This document shows, in pieces, positions 40,837 through 48,277 of a DNA stretch of 55,255 bases (positions are counted from its first letter, which is position 1; each line of letters starts with the position of its first letter). The position numbers were made by a program, and so were the translations under genes. This DNA is from Acidobacteriota bacterium (GTDB lineage: Bacteria; Acidobacteriota; Polarisedimenticolia; JBFMGF01). The DNA lies in contig JBFMGF010000102.1 in NCBI GenBank assembly GCA_040752675.1, positions 1 through 55,255 on the forward strand, read 5' to 3'. The notes beneath the pieces were generated by a model. That model had not been told where the DNA came from. It saw only the letters and a program-made list of their open reading frames with translations, and made no database searches.

Positions 40837-42059
40837 CCCTGCTGTCCGGGAAACTTCCGGAATCTTTCGATGATCGTAAGGAGCTTCTGCTCCTGATCTT
40901 CCCACTCCATTATAAAGGCGACGCCAATCTCGAATTTCCCCTTTTCCTCGTAGCCGAGCTCTTCCACCCGTACGACCCTACCATGAAGGGAGATAAGTTC
41001 CTCCCCATCGTTCTCCAAGAGACTGACCTCGATCATCTCTCCGATCTGGAACAACCTGTCGGACTTGAAGAGGATGCCGCTTCTGCTTATATTCCTCGTC
41101 TCCGGAACCCACCTCGATTCCCAGGCCTTTTCCTTATCTTCCGCCTCGTTCATGATATCGAGCCTGAAGTAGTCCCCTATGATGTCGAATCTTATGAAAT
41201 TCCTCTTCTCTTGAAAATAGGCGTTCACCTTGTTCTTCCCGGAAGCCTTAGCCTGGTAAAGCGCCTCCAAGCCTCTCCGGATTACTTCATCGGTGTTCAA
41301 ACCATCTTCCGGGAAGAGCGAAATGCCACCGCTGATGGTCAGATTCAAGAGAGTGCCGCAGACATCTCTTGCCTGAAAATGCTTCTCAATGGAATGTCTT
41401 ATTCTCTCTGCCACGATGTATGCTCCCACTCTAAGCGTCTCGGGAAGGATAACGGCAAACTCCTCGCCACCATACCGGCATACAAGATCAATATCCCTGA
41501 CGTTATTCCGGATGATGATGGATGCTTCTTTTAAAATGATGTCTGCCACGAGGTCGCCATGCTCATCATTGATCCGTTTGAAGTCGTCCAGGTCCAGCAG
41601 CAGAATGGAGCATTTCAAGTTGTATCTCTTGCTGCGCCTTATCTCGGAGGAAACGGAATTCATGAAGAATCGCAGGTTGGGAAGTCCTGTTAAGGAATCC
41701 GTAATCGAGGACCGGTCCATCCTTTCGAACATGGAGAGTTCGATTATTCTGGGATTCTCTATCTTCTTGTTCAGGTTGATGAAGTAATCGAAGAGGGCGA
41801 CTCTAAGCCCAATATCCCGGTTAGCCGCCTCTGACATCATCTCTCTGTGCTTCAGAATGGACTCCCAGTGATTCTTGGCCTCGTTCTCCTCGAATGGAAG
41901 GTGCGTCAGGATCAGGAGGAGAGCCGAATAGGGAGAGGTTCCTTTCTCCTTTTTTATCGTTTCGAATCTCTCCAGGATCTTCTCCCTGTTGGAAGCATCT
42001 TCATCAAGAATGAGAAGAAGTTCATCTTTGATCTTCAGCGCTTGCTCCATCGTTATCAT
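40833..42059 (-). CDS. Diguanylate cyclase with C-terminal PilZ domain
   Basis: Cytoplasmic 408-residue signalling protein. An N-terminal helical domain of about 110 residues (unrecognised, shared with the next gene) precedes a GGDEF domain with GGEEF at 197-201, SLTGLPNLRFF at its start and DLDDFKRINDEHG for metal binding. The allosteric inhibition site RDID (188-191) sits exactly five residues before GGEEF, so product inhibition is expected. The C-terminal third is PilZ-like, with FIRFD and NISRSGILF in place of the RxxxR and D/NxSxxG motifs. The protein could both make and bind cyclic di-GMP. Its end overlaps tsaB by four bases; its paralog lies three bases upstream. Confidence 0.9.
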   Translation of the reverse strand: MITMEQALKIKDELLLILDEDASNREKILERFETIKKEKGTSPYSALLLILTHLPFEENEAKNHWESILKHREMMSEAANRDIGLRVALFDYFINLNKKIENPRIIELSMFERMDRSSITDSLTGLPNLRFFMNSVSSEIRRSKRYNLKCSILLLDLDDFKRINDEHGDLVADIILKEASIIIRNNVRDIDLVCRYGGEEFAVILPETLRVGAYIVAERIRHSIEKHFQARDVCGTLLNLTISGGISLFPEDGLNTDEVIRRGLEALYQAKASGKNKVNAYFQEKRNFIRFDIIGDYFRLDIMNEAEDKEKAWESRWVPETRNISRSGILFKSDRLFQIGEMIEVSLLENDGEELISLHGRVVRVEELGYEEKGKFEIGVAFIMEWEDQEQKLLTIIERFRKFPGQQG

Positions 42060-42062
42060 GTT

Positions 42063-43301
42063 CTATCTCTTTTTCTCTCCATTCTTTTCCGAGGGCAGGC
42101 TTAGTCCGAACTTAGAGCGGGTAAAGATGGCAATGAGATCTTCCTGCTCTGCTTCCGATCCGGATAGGAAGGCGACTCCTACGTCGTATCCCTTGCTTCC
42201 ATCGGAATAGCTGATCTCTTCCAGCCGTATCACTCTTCCGATGATCTCTACCCTTTTCTTGCTCTTGATTACCTTGATGACAATCCGTACCTCCTCCCCA
42301 ACTCTGTATGGTTCGGAGGCTTCAAAGAGGATCCCGCTCTTGCTTAGATTCTTCGCGCAGAGTACCTCTCTTCCCATCCTGCCATCGGCACTGACAATCT
42401 TGACTTGAAGATCACCACCGGAAATATCGAACCGGATAAAACTCCTCCTCTCCATGTAGAAAACGGAGATCCTGTTCTTTCCCGTGGCCTTAGCATTGTA
42501 CAGCGCCTGATCCGCCTTCTTGATGATCTCGATGTCGGCAAGCGCATCGTCTGGAAACACGGAGATCCCACCGCTCACCGTCACACCTACTCTCTTCTTT
42601 CCCACTTCCTTCTTCTTGAAATACTCTTCAATCCCTTTTCTGACCCTTTCCGAGACGATGTAGGCACCCATTCTCGCCGTCTCGGGCAGAATGACAGCGA
42701 ACTCCTCGCCGCCGCACCTGAAGAGGAAATCGGAATCCCTGATTACTCGCCTCAGTATCTTGGAGACCTCTTTAAGGATCATGTCTCCAAAAAGGTGCCC
42801 GTACGTGTCGTTCAGATCCTTAAAGTTATCGATGTCTAGAAAGAGGAGGCTAAGGGGAAACTTGTATCTTCTCGCCCGGTGAAACTCCTTTTGAAGGCAT
42901 ATCCTGAAGAATCTCTGATTGTGAAGGCCGGTTAGCCAGTCCGTCAGGGCGGATTTCTCCGTCTCCTCGAAGACGGAGAGTTCAACGACCTTGGGATTGT
43001 CGAGTTTCTTTTCGATATTGAGAAAGTAGTCGAGGGCCGCCACTCTCAATCCAATGTCCCTCTCCAGTTTTTTCTGCATCTCGTTGCGATGTTCCAGGAT
43101 CCTGGAGAAATGGATCTCCGCATTGGATTCATTGAAGTTAAGGTGCGTGAGGATCAAGAGGACATTTGAGAAGATCTGAACTTTGTGCTTCTCTTTGAGC
43201 TCCCTGAGCTTTTTCAGCATAGTCGCAGAATCAAGCTCAGTCCTGTCCAGTAGCTCGATTATATTACTCCTCAATTTCGGAAGTGGCTCACCTGCGTTCA
43301 T
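42063..43301 (-). CDS. Diguanylate cyclase with C-terminal PilZ domain (tandem paralog)
   Basis: A 412-residue paralog collinear over its full length with the next protein. The same N-terminal domain (LLILTHLNFNESNAEIHF, DIGLRVAALDYFLN) is followed by a GGDEF domain (DWLTGLHNQRFF, DIDNFKDLNDTYGHLFGD, GGEEF at 197-201), with the inhibition site RDSD at 188-191, then a PilZ-like domain (SFIRFDISGG, NLSKSGILF, GYDVGVAFL). It is the first gene of the leftward run that ends with the lipid A and TonB genes, and it diverges from the ECF sigma factor gene across 93-141 bases. Confidence 0.9.
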   Translation of the reverse strand: MNAGEPLPKLRSNIIELLDRTELDSATMLKKLRELKEKHKVQIFSNVLLILTHLNFNESNAEIHFSRILEHRNEMQKKLERDIGLRVAALDYFLNIEKKLDNPKVVELSVFEETEKSALTDWLTGLHNQRFFRICLQKEFHRARRYKFPLSLLFLDIDNFKDLNDTYGHLFGDMILKEVSKILRRVIRDSDFLFRCGGEEFAVILPETARMGAYIVSERVRKGIEEYFKKKEVGKKRVGVTVSGGISVFPDDALADIEIIKKADQALYNAKATGKNRISVFYMERRSFIRFDISGGDLQVKIVSADGRMGREVLCAKNLSKSGILFEASEPYRVGEEVRIVIKVIKSKKRVEIIGRVIRLEEISYSDGSKGYDVGVAFLSGSEAEQEDLIAIFTRSKFGLSLPSEKNGEKKR

Positions 43302-43385
43302 CCGATCCTCGGTTTTCAGATATTATCTGAAAAAGGAGGGACTGTCAATTTCCCTGCCCGATGAAACTTTCCATGCAAATCTTCG

Positions 43386-43391
43386 TATAAT
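43386..43391 (+). promoter_or_regulatory. Probable -10 box of the sigma factor gene
   Basis: TATAAT at 43386-43391. No matching -35 box of the housekeeping type is seen 17 bases upstream (GAAACT). The first in-frame GTG (43395) falls inside this core promoter, which argues for a later start codon. The region could also hold a promoter read by the ECF factor itself. Confidence 0.4.
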
Positions 43392-43442
43392 GATGTGCAG
43401 ATTTTGAAAAGGGAGTATAGAATATTTCGTCAAACCTGTAAA

Positions 43443-44078
43443 ATGAGAATGACTCATTTAGAGAAAAAAGAATCAGAAACAGTCCTGGCTCCCTCATTAT
43501 CATTGTCTGATGAGGAGATAGTAAAAAGAGTCCTCAGGGGGGAAAAAGAGCTTTTTGCTGAACTCCTTAGCCGACATAAAAAGGGAATTTTCAACTACAT
43601 CCTGAGGATGGCCGGCCATTACGACATCGCAGTCGATCTGACGCAGGACGTCTTCATGAAGATCTATCTTGCCCTGGATAAATTCAACCACAATCATAAG
43701 TTCAGCACCTGGATGTTCAGCATCGCATCCAATCTCACAATCGATTACCTGAGGAAAAAGAAGGCCCCGCCTATCTCTTATGAATCAACGCCGAGCGGCG
43801 ACCGGGACTGTCTTAAAAATAGATTGAAGAGCGGCTTCTCCTCGCCTCTCGACGAAATGAAGAAGAGCGAACTCAAGGAGAAGATCCAAGAATCAATAAT
43901 CCACCTGGAGCCCGAGTATCGTGAGGTCATTGTTCTGAGACATCTCAGGGGATTGTCTTACGAGGAGATCTGCATGGTCACGGGGCTGCCTCTGGGAACG
44001 GTCAAAAACAGGATCTTCCGGGCAAGGCAGATGCTGAAGGAAGATCTGAACTCCTATCTCATGCCGGAGGGTGGCTGA
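43443..44078 (+). CDS. ECF RNA polymerase sigma factor
   Basis: Alternative sigma factor of the extracytoplasmic function group. Region 2 includes YDIAVDLTQDVFMKIYLALDKF and FSTWMFSIASNLTIDYLRKKK (-10 recognition). A charged linker follows (about 105-135). Region 4 has EPEYREVIVLRHLRGLSYEEIC and GLPLGTVKNRIFRARQML as the -35 helix-turn-helix. The frame opens at a GTG at 43395, but a TATAAT lies immediately before it, so I use the ATG at 43443 (211 residues); neither start has a strong ribosome site. The stop overlaps the anti-sigma start (TGATG), as typical of such pairs. Confidence 0.9.
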   Translation: MRMTHLEKKESETVLAPSLSLSDEEIVKRVLRGEKELFAELLSRHKKGIFNYILRMAGHYDIAVDLTQDVFMKIYLALDKFNHNHKFSTWMFSIASNLTIDYLRKKKAPPISYESTPSGDRDCLKNRLKSGFSSPLDEMKKSELKEKIQESIIHLEPEYREVIVLRHLRGLSYEEICMVTGLPLGTVKNRIFRARQMLKEDLNSYLMPEGG

Positions 44079-44674
44079 TGTTCGCCTGTGAGGATTATAA
44101 ATTCAAGAGTTCTCTTTACGCAGCAGGAGAGCTCCCGGCTTTCGAATCCAATGAAATCAGAAAGCACATACTTGAATGCTCCTCCTGCATGGTTGACCTT
44201 GAGGTCTCCAGATGGTTGTTCAACCAACTCGATTTCATGGATGAAGTGGACCCTCCAGACTTCCTCGTCTCTCGGATTATGGCCTCCATAGAAAGAGAGG
44301 ATCTCACTCCTGAAAAGAACCCTGCCAGATCTCTCTTCAAAATCATGGCTATCATCTCCGGCCTCATCTCTTTCCCCATCATCTCATGGTTCCTCAAATC
44401 TATCATTGCTTTTCTGTCCTATGACTTCCGGCTTCCGTTATCGGGACGGGAGAGTTTCATCGCGCAGATCTTCATTACTTTTGCGAAGTCCTTGGCCTCT
44501 ATTTTCAACGATTCCCTCCTTGCATCGTCCTTCATGGTCTCAGAGCGGCTCCCCCACCTGTTCACCCTTCTGATCATCGTCTTCTGGATCGCCCTGACCT
44601 CCTCTCTTTTCTTCTCATCCATAATTCTCTTTGCCACAGCAAGAGTGAAAGTGATTCCGAGAAGTACCAGGTGA
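44078..44674 (+). CDS. Zinc-dependent membrane anti-sigma factor
   Basis: A 198-residue protein with the anti-sigma zinc motif H30-x3-C34-x2-C37 (RKHILECSSCMVDLE), plus a further Cys at 4. Two or more hydrophobic segments follow (about 88-110 and 165-190), so it holds the sigma factor at the membrane. The stretch after the first helix (LSYDFRLPLSGRESFIAQIF) may be periplasmic and contain the sensing part. Its first codon overlaps the sigma factor stop. The family usually releases the sigma factor after redox change at the zinc site or proteolysis; which applies is unknown. Confidence 0.85.
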   Translation: MFACEDYKFKSSLYAAGELPAFESNEIRKHILECSSCMVDLEVSRWLFNQLDFMDEVDPPDFLVSRIMASIEREDLTPEKNPARSLFKIMAIISGLISFPIISWFLKSIIAFLSYDFRLPLSGRESFIAQIFITFAKSLASIFNDSLLASSFMVSERLPHLFTLLIIVFWIALTSSLFFSSIILFATARVKVIPRSTR

Positions 44675-44726
44675 AGATCTCTTCCGGGATTGCACAGTAG
44701 CCATCTCTCCGCTGCAGGGAAAACAT

Positions 44727-44755
44727 TTGACAATGATGGCATTTGTAAAGATAAT
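44727..44755 (+). promoter_or_regulatory. Predicted strong promoter of ftcD
   Basis: A perfect TTGACA (44727-44732) and GATAAT (44750-44755) with a 17-base spacer, 53 bases before the ribosome site region of ftcD. The best sigma-70-type match in the window. Confidence 0.65.
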
Positions 44756-44814
44756 TTTTTAGAATTATTTTGATTCTGGTTCAACCGAGATAAACTTGAT
44801 GCGAGGAGGCTGCT

Positions 44815-45717
44815 TTGAAAAGGATCATTGAATCTGTTCCAAATTTCAGCGAGGGGATAAGAGAGGATGTCATCCGAGACATCGTGGACCCAATAAAAGA
44901 TATCCCTGATGTCAGGATCCTTGATCTCTCCTCCGATAAGGACCATAACCGCTCCGTCCTCACGATGGCCGGGAACGAGGGAGGATTGAGCAAGGCGGTA
45001 GATCTCCTCTTCTCTCAGGCTATCAAACATATCGATCTGACTAAGCATAAGGGAGAGCATCCACGGATGGGGGCCATAGATGTACTTCCCTTCATCCCCA
45101 TTAGGAACGTGACCATGGAGGAATGTGTGGAATTCTCCAAAAAGATCGGCCAGCAGATCGCTTCCAAATTCGGTATTCCCGTTTATCTCTACGAAAAATC
45201 CGCCACCTTACCGGAAAGGGAGAATCTCGCTAACATCAGGAAGGGTCAATTCGAAGGTTTCTTTGAGAAGATTAGACTACCTGAATGGAAACCGGATTTC
45301 GGATTCGCTGAGGTACATCCAACGGCAGGAGTGGTTGCGGTGGGGGCAAGGGAGTTCCTAATCGCTTTCAACATCAACCTGGGAACGGATAATATCGAGA
45401 CTGCTTCGAAGATATCAAAAGCCATAAGGCATTCCAGCGGAGGACTGAGATTCGTCAAGGCAATGGGAGTGATGCTTGAAGAGAGGAAAGTGGCCCAGGT
45501 CTCCATTAACCTGACCGATTTCAGGAAGACTTCCATCTTCCGGGTCTTTGAAATGGTCAGGCAGGAGGCATCGCGGTACGGTGTCAATGTCATCGGAAGC
45601 GAGATCGTTGGACTCATCCCCAACGATGCCCTTCTCGACGTAGCCGAGTACTACCTGAGGATTGAGAACTTCAGTTACTCGACCGTTCTGGAAAACCGTC
45701 TGGCTGAAGTAGAGTAG
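44815..45717 (+). CDS. ftcD: Glutamate formimidoyltransferase
   Basis: Transfers a formimino group from formiminoglutamate to tetrahydrofolate in histidine breakdown (bacterial FtcD, the N-terminal part of the mammalian bifunctional enzyme). The start VPNFSEG is diagnostic, and DHNRSVLTMAGN, KGEHPRMGAIDVLPFIP and EVHPTAGVVAVGAREFLIAFN follow in family order. Length 300 corresponds to the transferase alone; no cyclodeaminase domain is fused. The start is TTG with the strong site GAGGAGG five bases upstream. No other hut genes are here. It stands alone after a strong promoter and converges on the subtilase gene, whose stop is eight bases away. Confidence 0.94.
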   Translation: MKRIIESVPNFSEGIREDVIRDIVDPIKDIPDVRILDLSSDKDHNRSVLTMAGNEGGLSKAVDLLFSQAIKHIDLTKHKGEHPRMGAIDVLPFIPIRNVTMEECVEFSKKIGQQIASKFGIPVYLYEKSATLPERENLANIRKGQFEGFFEKIRLPEWKPDFGFAEVHPTAGVVAVGAREFLIAFNINLGTDNIETASKISKAIRHSSGGLRFVKAMGVMLEERKVAQVSINLTDFRKTSIFRVFEMVRQEASRYGVNVIGSEIVGLIPNDALLDVAEYYLRIENFSYSTVLENRLAEVE

Positions 45718-45724
45718 CCTCTTT

Positions 45725-47515
45725 CTATTTCTTAAGAAGATTCAACCTTCCATTGCCCGATTTGTTATCCAGTCCGACATCTTCCATGTCCTTGGCTCGT
45801 GACTTAATGATATTCACGATCTGGGAAAGGCTGTAGGAACCTAATTTTGATTTAAGAAGCGCTACGGCACCTGCAACGTGAGGGGCCGCCGCAGACGTTC
45901 CGTAGAATCCATATCCATCATCCCATAAGCCATAGGCCCATGTATCCACACCATCGTAACCGCAGAGATCCGGTTTCGTTCGCCCATCGTGGGTCGGTCC
46001 CCATGAACTAAAGGGCTCGAGAGGCATGTTGCCCCACCAGTAGGCTGCGCCGACCGCCAGAGCATTCCTGGAATCGGCCGGTATTACCAGGCTCCCCTGT
46101 GGCACGACGTACTCCGTATCGCTGAAATAGCCGATGAAGAAAAGCTCCAGTTTTACGCTCCTCGTGGCGCTATATCTGTTGATTGCCAGATAGTAGTAAT
46201 CCGAGGTCGGGGGAATGTAATAGATAGCCTCTGTGGGAGTCTGATCCTGGAGTCCACTCTGCTCATCAACCGAATAAGCCACGCGAACACCGTTTCTATT
46301 ATAAAGATAGAGATCGTAGTCCTGGCTGGATACATAATGGGAGCCAGATACGGCCCAGTCGTCCCAGTTGAGGAGAATCCCGATCCCGAAGGGATATCCA
46401 GAATAGAGATAGATCCGATACAACTCATCCGTACCGTAAAATTCATTCCAGTCGTTGGAGTTCTGATCGGCAAAGTTCCCTTCCCAGTGGCTGTCTGCCT
46501 GATTTCCCGCTGCGGTGACCCATACAATCCCAGCACTGGCAGCGCGATCAACCTCCTGACAGATGGGACCGGTACCATCTCCCGGACCTGCGTTGAACCA
46601 GCCTATGGAATGAGAGATGACGTCAACCTTTTGCGATATCAGATAATCGACGGCCTCCGGGAATTCGACGTCATCGGCAAAATTGACGAGATACAGGCTG
46701 GCTTCCGGCGCCATGTCATGGACGATCTCGGCGCAGGCCGTTCCATGGTATTCACCGCCGCCCGTTATATCACCCGATGTGCTGTAGGTCGTGACAGTCG
46801 ACGGGAGTTCCGATCCAAGAAGGTAATCATAGCCATAAAAGCCGATGTCCAGAATACCCACTTTCACTGGTCTGTTCAATTTCAAGTAGTTGATATTAAG
46901 GTTCTGCCACTGGTCAGCGCCACTCCTGGAGACTCCCTGGCTCCTGATAGAAAGCGGTACCGGTGTCATAGGTCTTCTGATTCGCTTCACTCCGACGGCA
47001 TTTGAGAGCTCTTCAAGGGCTTCCGGCGGGATATAGGCTTGCAGTTTGTTCCCATGAAATTTAGGAACTCTCCCTCCCAGCTCCTTCACTTTTTCCATGA
47101 TCTCAGATTCCTGCCCGCTTTCAACCTCGATGACCATTTTTATCAATCCTTCCTCCTCCTTGAAGCCGCGCGAGGATGCTTCCTTCAAAGCCTCTTCTTT
47201 ACCTGCTTTCATGAATCTATCCATGATCGAACTAACATGGGAGTCCAGCCTTGATTCTTTCGCCAGGAAGGAGATATCAGGAAGCGATCCATCGGGTTCT
47301 TTTACATTGGATCCTCGTCTTTCCCGCCAGTCCCGCTTCCGTTCCCCGGGGCTGTCCCCTATGATGCTTCCTGTCGCGTTTCCATCCCTCGATTCTCTTT
47401 TGGCAGGTTTGCTATAGGTCGATAAAAGGAAGAGAGTGCCAGATAAAACGATGACGAGAGCAAACAGGAAAAAAGTATTCCATCTTTTCCGCATTTCATG
47501 TTCGTGCAGTTTCAT
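45725..47515 (-). CDS. Subtilisin-like serine protease (S8), membrane-anchored or exported
   Basis: Subtilase of 596 residues from the ATG at 47515 (AGGGGGAG just upstream). Residues about 10-35 form a signal or anchor helix (TFFLFALVIVLSGTLFLL). A basic propeptide region (40-125) is followed by an inhibitor-like segment (MVIEVESGQESEIMEKVKELGG). The catalytic triad is D223 in ILDIGFYG, H257 in EYHGTACAEIV and S541 in GTSAAAPHVAG, with the oxyanion N338 in TAAGNQ. DTG is replaced by DIG. Between N338 and S541 there is an inserted beta-rich domain of about 110 residues (YDLYLYNRNGVRVAYS, TSDYYYLAINRYSATRSVKLELF) like a pre-peptidase C-terminal domain embedded in the catalytic fold. It follows a beta-barrel protein gene whose end overlaps it slightly upstream. 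Confidence 0.9.
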   Translation of the reverse strand: MKLHEHEMRKRWNTFFLFALVIVLSGTLFLLSTYSKPAKRESRDGNATGSIIGDSPGERKRDWRERRGSNVKEPDGSLPDISFLAKESRLDSHVSSIMDRFMKAGKEEALKEASSRGFKEEEGLIKMVIEVESGQESEIMEKVKELGGRVPKFHGNKLQAYIPPEALEELSNAVGVKRIRRPMTPVPLSIRSQGVSRSGADQWQNLNINYLKLNRPVKVGILDIGFYGYDYLLGSELPSTVTTYSTSGDITGGGEYHGTACAEIVHDMAPEASLYLVNFADDVEFPEAVDYLISQKVDVISHSIGWFNAGPGDGTGPICQEVDRAASAGIVWVTAAGNQADSHWEGNFADQNSNDWNEFYGTDELYRIYLYSGYPFGIGILLNWDDWAVSGSHYVSSQDYDLYLYNRNGVRVAYSVDEQSGLQDQTPTEAIYYIPPTSDYYYLAINRYSATRSVKLELFFIGYFSDTEYVVPQGSLVIPADSRNALAVGAAYWWGNMPLEPFSSWGPTHDGRTKPDLCGYDGVDTWAYGLWDDGYGFYGTSAAAPHVAGAVALLKSKLGSYSLSQIVNIIKSRAKDMEDVGLDNKSGNGRLNLLKK

Positions 47516-47544
47516 AACTCCCCCTATCATTCGAAGAATCATTT

Positions 47545-48162
47545 TCAAAAGAGAAATTTAACCCCAAAATTAAGGTAGAGTGAATTCAGATCGATAGCAT
47601 CTCCTGCTTCGATCGATTCCCCGCTATACGCATCAGCTATTTCCTCTTCACTTCCATCCAGAACGAGATACTTCAATTCAGCACTGAGCCATACCTTATT
47701 TTTGATATGAAAATCTAGACCCCCTCTCGCGTTGAATCCAAAATTATCGAAAGATCGCTCGACCTGAAACCCCAGATCTTTGAGGGGGCTGTCGGAATCA
47801 AAATCCGTTTTGTAATAACCGATTCCTCCTCCGGCATAGGGGACCAATTTCCCTTTGCCTTTCCAGTGGTACAGGGCCGAGATCTCAACCGAGGTCATGC
47901 CGATGTCGCCCCCACTGCTCTTTTCTTCATCCTTGTCGATGGAGGTCCTTCCCAGGACTCCAGAGATAGAGAAAGCCGGTTTCAGGAAAAAGTCGTAAAT
48001 GACCCCGAGACCCAAGGATCCATTCAGAGAGGTTTCTGCAGGCATTTGATAGAAGAGTAAAGGTCCCAACGTCTGCGCCTTCTTGCCCTGTCCTGCCAGA
48101 AGGTTCGGAGCGCTCAGCAGGGCTATGATAATGGTGAAGTTGATGATCCAATTTTTTCTCAT
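47545..48162 (-). CDS. Outer-membrane beta-barrel protein (OmpW/OMP-b-brl type)
   Basis: Small outer-membrane protein of 205 residues. A signal peptide covers about residues 1-23 (FTIIIALLSAPNLLAG). Alternating strands follow: GSLGLGVIYDFFLKPAFSISGVLG, TSVEISALYHWKGKGKLVPYAGGGIGYYKT, NFGFNARGGLDFHIKNKVWLSAELKYLVL, and a last strand SLYLNFGVKFLF ending in F, the BAM-recognised terminal aromatic. Eight strands are likely. It is 30 bases upstream of the subtilase gene and very probably cotranscribed; a role in surface display or substrate access is speculative. Confidence 0.82.
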   Translation of the reverse strand: MRKNWIINFTIIIALLSAPNLLAGQGKKAQTLGPLLFYQMPAETSLNGSLGLGVIYDFFLKPAFSISGVLGRTSIDKDEEKSSGGDIGMTSVEISALYHWKGKGKLVPYAGGGIGYYKTDFDSDSPLKDLGFQVERSFDNFGFNARGGLDFHIKNKVWLSAELKYLVLDGSEEEIADAYSGESIEAGDAIDLNSLYLNFGVKFLF

Positions 48163-48277
48163 TCGTTTTCCTCTGCTGATGAAATTCTGACGTATACTTC
48201 AACGGCGAAATGCAATTTATCTATAATGGATCCCTTCCATGATGAGCTTCAGGCAAAGGATCCAGGGAAAATCTCTA

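Noticed and set aside
46337-47005. Open frame of 222 codons opposite the subtilase gene
   Set aside because: Antisense shadow of a gene with a full catalytic triad.
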